Of a stretch of 64,000 bases of DNA, positions 58,933 to 63,666 are shown piece by piece. Origin of the DNA: a virus. The notes below the pieces were generated by a model. The model saw only the letters and a program-made list of their open reading frames with translations. It did no database searches and was not told the DNA's origin. The stretch is taken from positions 171,762 to 235,761 of the IMG/VR virus record IMGVR_UViG_3300046171_000231; one strand, written 5' to 3'. Both the position numbers and the translations under genes were made by a program. Within the stretch, counting starts at the first letter, position 1, and every line of letters starts with the position of its first letter.

Positions 58933-59274
58933 TTAATAATCTGTAACATTTAAAAATTGATTGGTTAAGGTATGCTCTAATGCGTATGCCTCCTCCTCTC
59001 TTTGTGTGTCATCTCTTAACCCCCTTACGTTTTGGTCAACGTGAATTAATTCGTGTATAAGGGTTGTTATAAAATCCTTTTCCGTTAAGTTGTTATGGAT
59101 TTCAATTTCGTTTTGGTCGTTGTTTTCTAATGTCCAACCAAAGACGTTATCCTCTGTTAAATCCGTGGGAATAACTTCAATATCCACTTCCGTTAGGTTT
59201 GGATATAATCCAGACATAAACTCAAAGATTTGATTTCCAAGAGTTGTAAATCTTTTATTAGTGATAATAAACAT
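58933..59274 (-). CDS. HExxH zinc metallopeptidase-like protein (SprT-like)
   Basis: The 113 residues contain the zinc-binding motif in TTLIHELIHVDQNVRG and a possible third ligand in REEEAYALEHTLTNQF, the HExxH...E arrangement of small SprT/gluzincin-like peptidases. N-terminal part is MFIITNKRFTTLGNQIFEFM. In the host cell it could act on host or phage proteins; no target is known. It is expressed from the early region. Confidence 0.65.
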   Translation of the reverse strand: MFIITNKRFTTLGNQIFEFMSGLYPNLTEVDIEVIPTDLTEDNVFGWTLENNDQNEIEIHNNLTEKDFITTLIHELIHVDQNVRGLRDDTQREEEAYALEHTLTNQFLNVTDY

Positions 59275-59332
59275 AAGGGTTAATTGCTTATATCCTATTA
59301 TTGCATATTTTCATATAAAAAAACTGGGTAGT

Positions 59333-59355
59333 GTGCCAGTTCATAAACTGTCCAC
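59333..59355. repeat. Palindrome family, copy 1
   Basis: Left arm GTGCCAGTT and right arm AACTGTCCAC around CATA. Lies between a minus-strand gene start and a plus-strand promoter. Confidence 0.75.
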
Positions 59356-59361
59356 TTTAGC

Positions 59362-59390
59362 TTGCACTGGTCAACCTCTCCGCTTATAAT
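59362..59390 (+). promoter_or_regulatory. Plus-strand sigma70-type promoter
   Basis: TTGCAC, 17 bp, TATAAT on the plus strand, facing away from the neighbouring protein genes and towards the small structured RNA. Confidence 0.65.
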
Positions 59391-59396
59391 AAAGGT

Positions 59397-59461
59397 ATAA
59401 GAGGGGCAGGGTCGCCCCGATGACGCAAAAGTTCGACACTCCCCCTGCCTTCTTTTTTTTT
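59397..59461 (+). ncRNA. Putative small structured RNA A
   Basis: Starts about 7 bases after the TATAAT box. A 7-bp stem (GGCAGGG 59405-59411 with CCCTGCC 59443-59449) encloses a sub-stem GTCG/CGAC, and is followed by TTCTTTTTTTTT, an effective terminator. The 3' side carries CACTCCCC (59437-59444), shared with RNA B at 63361. It contains no ORF. It does not match a riboswitch or ribozyme I know. Confidence 0.5.
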
Positions 59462-59548
59462 AAAAATAAGCAAAAAAATGAAGGTACTAACACCTTCAGA
59501 GTTTTTTACAGGCACCTTACAGGCGATCCTGGTGGGAGTAGTTTGGTA

Positions 59549-60142
59549 TCATATGATACTCTTTGCGAATTTCCCTGTTAAGTAAAATGCCATTCCCTTA
59601 TTTTTCAATGTTACCCCTTTATAGGTTAATGGGTGATAAGGTTTTGAATCTTTTGTTCTGATTTGTAGTAAACCATTTAATCCTGTAATGGTTGTTAACT
59701 CTTTATCGTCTAAGTATGCAAATTGAACTTGTTCTGCGATATATTCAAAATCTTCTTCTAACATTGCATAAATTTCGGGGTTTGAATTTTCATTAATTGT
59801 TGTAGTTCCTATGAAGTTGTTTTCTCTGTCAAATGCAACAAATAATGTATTTTTTAATTTGATACCAACTTTAGTTTCTGGGAATGTTTTATAACATTCG
59901 TCATCAATTAATTCTGGTAATGTGTGTTTAAGTTGAGTAACCGCAATTGATTCCCCTTTAGTAAACGACTTCAATTCTCCGTCTACCATATCAGTAAGTT
60001 TAGAACTATTGGGAATACCAAGTGCAAGTTCTAACAACTGTCCCCGAACCCCCTTATTTTTTCGGGGTTTTGGTAGTGTGGTAAAATCAACCTTAGTTAG
60101 ATTGAATTGTACTTCTGAGAGGGTTAAAGTCATTTGCTTCAA
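59549..60142 (-). CDS. MutH/Sau3AI-like endonuclease
   Basis: The 197 residues share the fold pattern of MutH and Sau3AI: KNKGVRGQLLELALGIPN (compare the Gly-Gln-Leu-x-Glu helix with the first catalytic Glu), then KLTDMVDGELKSF as the D...ExK catalytic strand, followed by KGESIAVTQLKHTLPELI. The C-terminal half has VGIKLKNTLFVAFDRENNFI and a long strand/helix part to KFAKSII. The spacing between Asp and ExK is two residues shorter than in MutH. MutH nicks hemimethylated GATC and Sau3AI cuts GATC; the phage protein may degrade host DNA or act in repair. TATAAT box at 60159-60164. Confidence 0.65.
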   Translation of the reverse strand: MKQMTLTLSEVQFNLTKVDFTTLPKPRKNKGVRGQLLELALGIPNSSKLTDMVDGELKSFTKGESIAVTQLKHTLPELIDDECYKTFPETKVGIKLKNTLFVAFDRENNFIGTTTINENSNPEIYAMLEEDFEYIAEQVQFAYLDDKELTTITGLNGLLQIRTKDSKPYHPLTYKGVTLKNKGMAFYLTGKFAKSII

Positions 60143-60196
60143 TTGCGGTTATACAACTATTATAACCCCACCCATTCACGAAATGGGGCTACAGGT

Positions 60197-60218
60197 GTGC
60201 CAGTTTGTTAACTGGCAT
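60197..60218. repeat. Palindrome family, copy 2
   Basis: Arms GTGCCAGTT and AACTGGCAT around TGTT; nearly perfect inverted repeat upstream of the MutH-like gene promoter. Confidence 0.75.
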
Positions 60219-60268
60219 ATGGGACTTACACTCCTAACCAAATTTGGATGTATGATGCCCAATAGGTG

Positions 60269-60451
60269 CTATATGCACCTATCGTCAAATAGTCTCTGTG
60301 CTTGCTTCGTGATTGCGTCACGGACTCCACCTCTTGGGTGAGCAAGTAATTCATCTAACTGCTTTTGAGTTAGTTTGTTTGATACTCTGAAGTTTTCTTC
60401 TGCTTCAACTAAGCAATCTTCAAGTATTGATTCGTGATGTAATGTACTCAT
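60269..60451 (-). CDS. Small hypothetical protein (60 aa)
   Basis: MSTLHHESILEDCLVEAEEN then FRVSNKLTQKQLDELLAHPR and GGVRDAITKQAQRLFDDRCI, predominantly helical. It has its own promoter with an inverted repeat over the upstream box. No known family; a small early protein that could contact host polymerase or a similar target, by analogy only. Confidence 0.6.
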   Translation of the reverse strand: MSTLHHESILEDCLVEAEENFRVSNKLTQKQLDELLAHPRGGVRDAITKQAQRLFDDRCI

Positions 60452-60481
60452 TTTTTTAAGGGAAATGTTTGTTATGTACTT

Positions 60482-60509
60482 ATTATAGTCGGTAAGAGTA
60501 CCTTTGCAA
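60482..60509 (-). promoter_or_regulatory. Early sigma70-type promoter with operator-like inverted repeat
   Basis: TTGCAA, 16 bp, TATAAT on the minus strand. A perfect 8-bp inverted repeat AAGAGTAC (60494-60501) / GTACTCTT (60510-60517) flanks the TTGCAA box, in place of the palindrome family found at the other cassettes. Confidence 0.65.
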
Positions 60510-60526
60510 GTACTCTTAACAATCTC

Positions 60527-60790
60527 TTAATATTCTGCAATCTCTCTAAGATAGCAATCAACCTCCGCAAAGGTTAACCAACCTTTAATTGAATCGTCTA
60601 TAATGTGACCATTTGGGTTGATTTCGGCAAGTTCGTATAATCCGTCATCACCCCCATATGAACCAGTATGGTTTGCAACACTAGCACCCCAACCATTAAG
60701 AAAATGAAATTTTTCAATCTGTCCACCAGTCCTGTAAAGTACCGCATAAGGTTTAAATGTGTTTAAAGAGTGAAGTTGTTTAGTAGGCAT
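60527..60790 (-). CDS. Small conserved hypothetical protein (87 aa)
   Basis: MPTKQLHSLNTFKPYAVLYR then FHFLNGWGASVANHTGSYGG, DDGLYELAEINPNGHIIDDS, KGWLTFAEVDCYLREIAEY. It has mixed alpha/beta character and good codon structure; I do not know its function. Own promoter at 60816-60844. Confidence 0.6.
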   Translation of the reverse strand: MPTKQLHSLNTFKPYAVLYRTGGQIEKFHFLNGWGASVANHTGSYGGDDGLYELAEINPNGHIIDDSIKGWLTFAEVDCYLREIAEY

Positions 60791-60815
60791 AAGAGGAATT
60801 AACTTGTATGTACTA

Positions 60816-60844
60816 ATTATAAAATGTGGTTAGGGGCTTTGCAA
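60816..60844 (-). promoter_or_regulatory. Early sigma70-type promoter
   Basis: TTGCAA, 17 bp, TATAAT, serving the gene at 60527-60790; palindrome copy 3 lies 8 bases further upstream. Confidence 0.7.
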
Positions 60845-60852
60845 CCCCTATT

Positions 60853-60874
60853 GTGCCACTTTCTAAACTGGCAT
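60853..60874. repeat. Palindrome family, copy 3
   Basis: Arms GTGCCACTT and AACTGGCAT around TCTA. It begins directly after the stop of the ArdA-like gene. Confidence 0.75.
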
Positions 60875-60875
60875 A

Positions 60876-61298
60876 CTACCAGTTGTTACAGAATACATAT
60901 CCGTTATTGAATGTATAATCCCATGAGAGTCCATCTTCCCATGTTTTCTCCCAGTCGATAGCAACCCAATAGGGCATGTCTGGCATCCCGTAGCAATCAT
61001 TTAAAAAATTCTCAGCAAATTCTGCTTCGCTGTCGAACCTTCCATGATACGCATCATTAAGGTGTTCAACATCCATGAGATCAAATTCCTCAAGAAATGC
61101 GTCAACTGTCTCTTGGTCGTATTCTTCAACCATTCTTGCGTAGTCTTCAAAATAACAAACAAAGTCTTTTGCTCCGTGAGTTTCGATAAACTCTTTCATT
61201 TCGTCTTCGTCATGCCCGTCTTCAATTAATCCTTCTAGGTGTTCTTGGGCATGTGCTTCAGTTGGAAATGAAGTTGTTGGGGCGATTTCGTAAGGCAT
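60876..61298 (-). CDS. ArdA-like antirestriction protein
   Basis: ArdA is a DNA mimic that inhibits type I restriction enzymes. The 140 residues are strongly acidic (more than a quarter Asp/Glu). The C-terminal half shows the ArdA pattern: NDAYHGRFDSEAEFAENFLN, YWVAIDWEKTWEDGLSWDYT and FNNGYVFCNNW, comparable to the YqGiydS...YfDyE.yarDl of known ArdA. The N-terminal domain is shorter than the usual 165-residue protein. It has its own early promoter, sensible for a protein needed at entry. Confidence 0.75.
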   Translation of the reverse strand: MPYEIAPTTSFPTEAHAQEHLEGLIEDGHDEDEMKEFIETHGAKDFVCYFEDYARMVEEYDQETVDAFLEEFDLMDVEHLNDAYHGRFDSEAEFAENFLNDCYGMPDMPYWVAIDWEKTWEDGLSWDYTFNNGYVFCNNW

Positions 61299-61320
61299 AG
61301 TTTAAGGGTGAACTGTTTTA

Positions 61321-61349
61321 AGTATAGGATAGAGGGTCACGCATGGCAA
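61321..61349 (-). promoter_or_regulatory. Early sigma70-type promoter
   Basis: TTGCCA, 17 bp, TATACT on the minus strand, before the ArdA-like gene. No palindrome copy is adjacent to this one. Confidence 0.6.
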
Positions 61350-61364
61350 CCCCCAAATATTAAA

Positions 61365-61556
61365 TTAATATAAAGAATAACCTACGACTTCTTCTCCGAA
61401 CATTTCCGAAGCATCAACCGCATGAAATCCAGTTGTTAAAAGTCCGTCAATATAGGACTCATCTTCCAACTCTTCGGGTAGGTCATCTTCTTCAACATCA
61501 TAACCAATGTTGATCTCATCTTCAAGAAGTAAATCTTTGTATTCGTCAATAGTCAT
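61365..61556 (-). CDS. Small acidic protein (63 aa)
   Basis: Chosen start MTIDEYKDLLLEDEINIGYD at 61556. The frame stays open to 61670, but the upstream part would cover the promoter and a palindrome. The rest reads EEDDLPEELEDESYIDGLLT and SEMFGEEVVGYSLY. With about 20 acidic residues it resembles DNA-mimic or takeover proteins of phages; no specific family. Confidence 0.6.
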   Translation of the reverse strand: MTIDEYKDLLLEDEINIGYDVEEDDLPEELEDESYIDGLLTTGFHAVDASEMFGEEVVGYSLY

Positions 61557-61584
61557 TTTTGTAAGGGAAATTTGTTTACGTTCT

Positions 61585-61613
61585 AATATAAACCAAGTTG
61601 CAACCCAATGCAA
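61585..61613 (-). promoter_or_regulatory. Early sigma70-type promoter
   Basis: TTGCAT, 17 bp, TATATT on the minus strand for the gene at 61365-61556. A second TTGCAA occurs within the spacer. Palindrome copy 4 lies 8 bases upstream. Confidence 0.65.
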
Positions 61614-61621
61614 CCCAGCTT

Positions 61622-61643
61622 GTGCCACTTTATGAACTGGCAC
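61622..61643. repeat. Palindrome family, copy 4
   Basis: Arms GTGCCACTT and AACTGGCAC around TATG. The stop codon of the upstream gene (61630-61797) lies inside it. Confidence 0.75.
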
Positions 61644-61797
61644 GTCTTCGCTTGATTTCGTGTTTGGCAAGTGCTAGTCTTTGGTTCTCTTCTTCAGTGT
61701 TGAGAAGTTCCATTATACTTAATGCACGTATCATGTTACGTAACCCGACCATCTCCATGCGACGCACGTAACCCGCCTGATTATAGGTGTCGATCAC
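61630..61797 (-). CDS. Small hypothetical protein (55 aa), GTG start
   Basis: Read from a GTG at 61795-61797 that overlaps the previous stop: MIDTYNQAGYVRRMEMVGLR, NMIRALSIMELLNTEEENQR, LALAKHEIKRRRASS. It is a helical, basic-ended protein. The stop falls inside palindrome copy 4. No family recognised. Support is the coupling and the clean helical composition. Confidence 0.5.
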   Translation of the reverse strand: MIDTYNQAGYVRRMEMVGLRNMIRALSIMELLNTEEENQRLALAKHEIKRRRASS

Positions 61798-61934
61798 TTC
61801 ATCACCTCATCAACTAGGTTATCGTAAGTTTGAATGTCCCAACCTTTCTGCTCTGGGACTTCCATTTCGTATGCGAACATGACTAGTTCTTGTAGGTAGT
61901 CTAGTTGCGATTGTGTCAATGTTAGTTGTCTCAT
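61794..61934 (-). CDS. Small hypothetical protein (46 aa)
   Basis: MRQLTLTQSQLDYLQELVMF then AYEMEVPEQKGWDIQTYDNL and VDEVMK. It has an extended -10 box (TGCTATAAT, with TATAAT at 61957-61962). The upstream region carries an inverted pair of the TCTCGACTAGA repeat instead of a normal -35 box, so this gene may be controlled by the factor that binds that repeat. Function unknown. Confidence 0.55.
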   Translation of the reverse strand: MRQLTLTQSQLDYLQELVMFAYEMEVPEQKGWDIQTYDNLVDEVMK

Positions 61935-61956
61935 AGGGGTGTGTGTATCTAGTTGT

Positions 61957-62012
61957 ATTATAGCATGTGTGTCTAGTCGAGATTGTTAAGACATGCTTAA
62001 GTCTCGACTAGA
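61957..62012. promoter_or_regulatory. Control region with inverted TCTCGACTAGA pair
   Basis: TCTAGTCGAGA (61972-61982) and TCTCGACTAGA (62002-62012) form a perfect 11-bp inverted repeat separated by 19 bases; TTAAG and CTTAA inside extend it. The TATAAT box of the 46-residue gene is at 61957-61962. On the plus strand the hairpin is followed within three bases by TTTTTTT, so it can also act as a plus-strand terminator. Confidence 0.6.
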
Positions 62013-62019
62013 TGTTTTT

Positions 62020-62349
62020 TTAAATCTTCATTCCGTCAACGAATGGTTTAAGAGTTCCGAAATCAGATAGGAACCAATCAAAGTTTCTCTGTACCACTCT
62101 GGCACCGTCACAAAACTCTTCAAGTATTGCATTTAATCTTGATTTGGTGGTTACGGTCTCCCAACCTGCACTTGAGATGTTAAAATCATTTGATGCAGTA
62201 TCAAACCACGCAATGCAATTACCGTGAAGCATAACGTTTACTTCAGTCGTGATGCCATCTTTTTTGTAGCAAGTGACGGTGGTGTTACTACCTGACCAGT
62301 TCTTTCTGTGTCTGATAGCGTGGTTCATTTGCTCTTCAATCTTTCTCAT
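62020..62349 (-). CDS. Small conserved protein with KSRLNAIL motif (109 aa)
   Basis: Chosen start MRKIEEQMNHAIRHRKNWSG at 62349; an extension of this frame to 62853 is a shadow of the upstream gene. Further sequence includes CYKKDGITTEVNVMLHGNCI, ISSAGWETVTTKSRLNAILE and VVQRNFDWFLSDFGTLKPFV. This 'N-AI----nW---NT-v---g----v-LHGN-Ia' family with a KSRLNAIL core is widespread in phages; its role is unknown. Confidence 0.7.
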   Translation of the reverse strand: MRKIEEQMNHAIRHRKNWSGSNTTVTCYKKDGITTEVNVMLHGNCIAWFDTASNDFNISSAGWETVTTKSRLNAILEEFCDGARVVQRNFDWFLSDFGTLKPFVDGMKI

Positions 62350-62374
62350 AATGTTTGGGGGTTGATTTACTTTT

Positions 62375-62403
62375 ATTATAATGGGTGGGGTTACGCAATG
62401 CAA
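62375..62403 (-). promoter_or_regulatory. Early sigma70-type promoter
   Basis: TTGCAT, 17 bp, TATAAT on the minus strand, before the KSRLNAIL gene; palindrome copy 5 is 8 bases upstream. Confidence 0.7.
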
Positions 62404-62410
62404 CCCCAAT

Positions 62411-62432
62411 GTGGACAGTTTAAAAAGTGTCC
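62411..62432. repeat. Palindrome family, copy 5
   Basis: Arms GTGGACAGTT and AAGTGTCC around TAAA. Both arms are of the TGGACA type. It overlaps the last base of the upstream gene. Confidence 0.7.
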
Positions 62433-62887
62433 TAATAGTATCCTGCTGCTTCCATTCCTGGTTCATCATAGAAACATTGGAATGATAAGTCTGGATACTT
62501 CTCACGCAATTTCTCCATAATTCCTTCGGGTGGACTCCAAGCAGTATCAAATTCGAGTTCCAATATCTCCGCATCATTATACTCAATGTCAACATCCCCT
62601 GCATCCCACTTTGTACCCCAGTTATTAACGCACCACATATACCAACGATCATCATTCGTACCATCTGGAAAGTTGTATGTTTCCCACATAAGTCTTCCGT
62701 CTTTGTTGAATTCCTGTTTGAGAACTGGTAATACTCCTTCCTCATTTGGAATTGTCTTGAAATCAGGTACAGGAAAAATCTCATTAAAAGGTTGTGCCTT
62801 TCTGAAAGTCTCCTCAATCTCCTTGAGTTTTGCTTCTGATTCTTCATTACCAAAGATTGTAATTCTGTTGTGACACCAGTTCGGCAT
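62432..62887 (-). CDS. DUF1281/Api92-like protein (151 aa)
   Basis: Chosen start MPNWCHNRITIFGNEESEAK at 62887. The 'MPNWC-N---I-G' N-terminus, PFNEIFPVPDFKTIPN, and YMWCVNNWGTKWDAGDVDIE followed by ELEFDTAWSPPEGIMEKLRE are typical of the ferredoxin-like DUF1281/Api92 family common in phages and plasmids. The molecular role is unknown. Confidence 0.8.
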   Translation of the reverse strand: MPNWCHNRITIFGNEESEAKLKEIEETFRKAQPFNEIFPVPDFKTIPNEEGVLPVLKQEFNKDGRLMWETYNFPDGTNDDRWYMWCVNNWGTKWDAGDVDIEYNDAEILELEFDTAWSPPEGIMEKLREKYPDLSFQCFYDEPGMEAAGYY

Positions 62888-62914
62888 AAGGGTTCTCCGT
62901 TTGTGTATGTACTT

Positions 62915-62942
62915 ATTATAATGGATGGTCACACGGATGCAA
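62915..62942 (-). promoter_or_regulatory. Early sigma70-type promoter
   Basis: TTGCAT, 16 bp, TATAAT on the minus strand before the Api92-like gene; palindrome copy 6 is 6 bases upstream. Confidence 0.7.
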
Positions 62943-62948
62943 CCAATA

Positions 62949-62971
62949 GTAGACAGTTTCTAAACTGTCAT
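62949..62971. repeat. Palindrome family, copy 6
   Basis: Arms GTAGACAGTTT and AAACTGTCAT around CT. It contains the stop of the 48-residue gene upstream. Confidence 0.75.
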
Positions 62972-63106
62972 AGCCAGTATATCCATATACTGTTCGTAGG
63001 TGTATACTACATCTCCAACCTCTACATCATACGGGTACCAACCGTAATACTTGTAATGGTCCCGCACATAATCCTTGATTTGGGATTTGACTTCTTTCAT
63101 CTCCAT
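62960..63106 (-). CDS. Small hypothetical protein (48 aa)
   Basis: MEMKEVKSQIKDYVRDHYKY then YGWYPYDVEVGDVVYTYEQY and MDILAMTV. Its ATG overlaps the stop of the upstream 42-residue gene (TAATG). Its last codons lie in palindrome copy 6. Many aromatic residues and a clear beta segment suggest a folded protein; function unknown. Confidence 0.6.
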   Translation of the reverse strand: MEMKEVKSQIKDYVRDHYKYYGWYPYDVEVGDVVYTYEQYMDILAMTV

Positions 63107-63234
63107 TAGTCTACCTCTGGGTATGAGTAGAACAATTGCCAGTAGAGGTCATTCATCAAACCAAACTCAAACGATGTTGAAGCGTGGATATCAGTTTCGC
63201 CCTCATAGCATTTCATAATTTCTTCGTAGTTCAT
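63106..63234 (-). CDS. Small hypothetical protein (42 aa)
   Basis: MNYEEIMKCYEGETDIHAST then SFEFGLMNDLYWQLFYSYPE and VD. It is the first gene of a two-gene unit with its own promoter. No family recognised; coding is supported by coupling to the next gene. Confidence 0.5.
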   Translation of the reverse strand: MNYEEIMKCYEGETDIHASTSFEFGLMNDLYWQLFYSYPEVD

Positions 63235-63260
63235 ACAGCGGGGATAACGTTTACATTCCT

Positions 63261-63288
63261 ACTATACCCCACTCACAACAAAAAACAA
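63261..63288 (-). promoter_or_regulatory. Early sigma70-type promoter
   Basis: TTGTTT, 16 bp, TATAGT on the minus strand before the 42-residue gene; palindrome copy 7 is 6 bases upstream. Confidence 0.55.
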
Positions 63289-63294
63289 CCCGTA

Positions 63295-63317
63295 ATGGAC
63301 AGTTCATAAACTGGCAC
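63295..63317. repeat. Palindrome family, copy 7
   Basis: Arms ATGGACAGTT and AACTGGCAC around CATA. It lies between divergent promoters, as copy 1 does; arm types are swapped relative to copy 1. Confidence 0.75.
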
Positions 63318-63325
63318 ACTCAAGG

Positions 63326-63354
63326 TTGTAATGTCCTTTATATTCGATTATAAT
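63326..63354 (+). promoter_or_regulatory. Plus-strand sigma70-type promoter
   Basis: TTGTAA, 17 bp, TATAAT on the plus strand, directed at structured RNA B. Confidence 0.6.
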
Positions 63355-63360
63355 GAGTAT

Positions 63361-63421
63361 ATAACAAAAACAAGAGTCTGGGGTAGGACTGATAGAAAAC
63401 CTTCGCCACTCCCCGAGCTCT
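63361..63421 (+). ncRNA. Putative small structured RNA B
   Basis: Outer stem AGAG (63373-63376) with CTCT (63418-63421) and inner stem GGGG (63380-63383) with CCCC (63411-63414); the loop holds AGGACTGATAGAAAACCT. The 3' element CACTCCCC (63407-63414) and the general layout match RNA A. No T-run terminator follows, so the 3' end is uncertain. Not a known RNA class to me. Confidence 0.45.
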
Positions 63422-63489
63422 GAAATAATAACTGTAACCTTCTGTAATATTTGGGATGGATCTTATCGCAATCCAGCTGCCCCGTCAAC

Positions 63490-63666
63490 TTAAGTTGTGC
63501 CACTTCGGATACTGTCCACTGGCACCCCGTTCTCTAGCAATTTCGTGTTAGAATGGATAAACTCATCGGGAAAAGAGTTTATGCTTTTCGCCCAATCAAT
63601 TTTTTCGACCTTCAGGTCATCCCAACATTCGATGTCTAGCGTGACTGTGTACACACGCTTATGCAT
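63490..63666 (-). CDS. Small hypothetical protein (58 aa)
   Basis: Chosen start MHKRVYTVTLDIECWDDLKV at 63666; an upstream extension to 63744 would be rich in His/Ile/Tyr and is unlikely. It continues EKIDWAKSINSFPDEFIHSN and KLLENGVPVDSIRSGTT. The 'VTLDIECWDDL--E-IDW' pattern is a small phage family of unknown role. Palindrome copy 8 lies within its last codons. Confidence 0.6.
   Translation of the reverse strand: MHKRVYTVTLDIECWDDLKVEKIDWAKSINSFPDEFIHSNTKLLENGVPVDSIRSGTT
63497..63519. repeat. Palindrome family, copy 8 (degenerate)
   Basis: Arms GTGCCACTT and ACTGTCCAC around CGGAT; lies inside the 3' end of the gene at 63490-63666 and is the least perfect copy. Confidence 0.6.

Larger units (their letters stand above)
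59275..59548. other. Intergenic region with palindrome, plus-strand promoter and small RNA
   Basis: No protein gene. From left to right it holds an AT-rich leader for the upstream minus-strand gene, palindrome copy 1 (59333-59355), a plus-strand promoter (59362-59390) and a short structured RNA with a T-run terminator (59397-59461). Nothing recognised in 59465-59548. Confidence 0.6.
63235..63489. other. Intergenic region with divergent promoters, palindrome and small RNA
   Basis: No protein gene. From left to right: a minus-strand promoter (63261-63288), palindrome copy 7, a plus-strand promoter (63326-63354) and structured RNA B (63361-63421). Nothing recognised from 63422 to 63489. The plan mirrors that at 59275-59461. 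Confidence 0.6.

Noticed and set aside
59397-59461. RNA A as a glutamine, cobalamin or preQ1 riboswitch or a hammerhead ribozyme
   Set aside because: None of the conserved cores of these classes could be placed on the sequence. The CTGATAGAAA-like string in RNA B is not enough for a hammerhead.
62020-62853. A 277-codon minus-strand frame
   Set aside because: Only its last 109 codons are protein-like and match a phage family; the rest is antisense-frame shadow of the Api92-like gene and crosses its promoter region.
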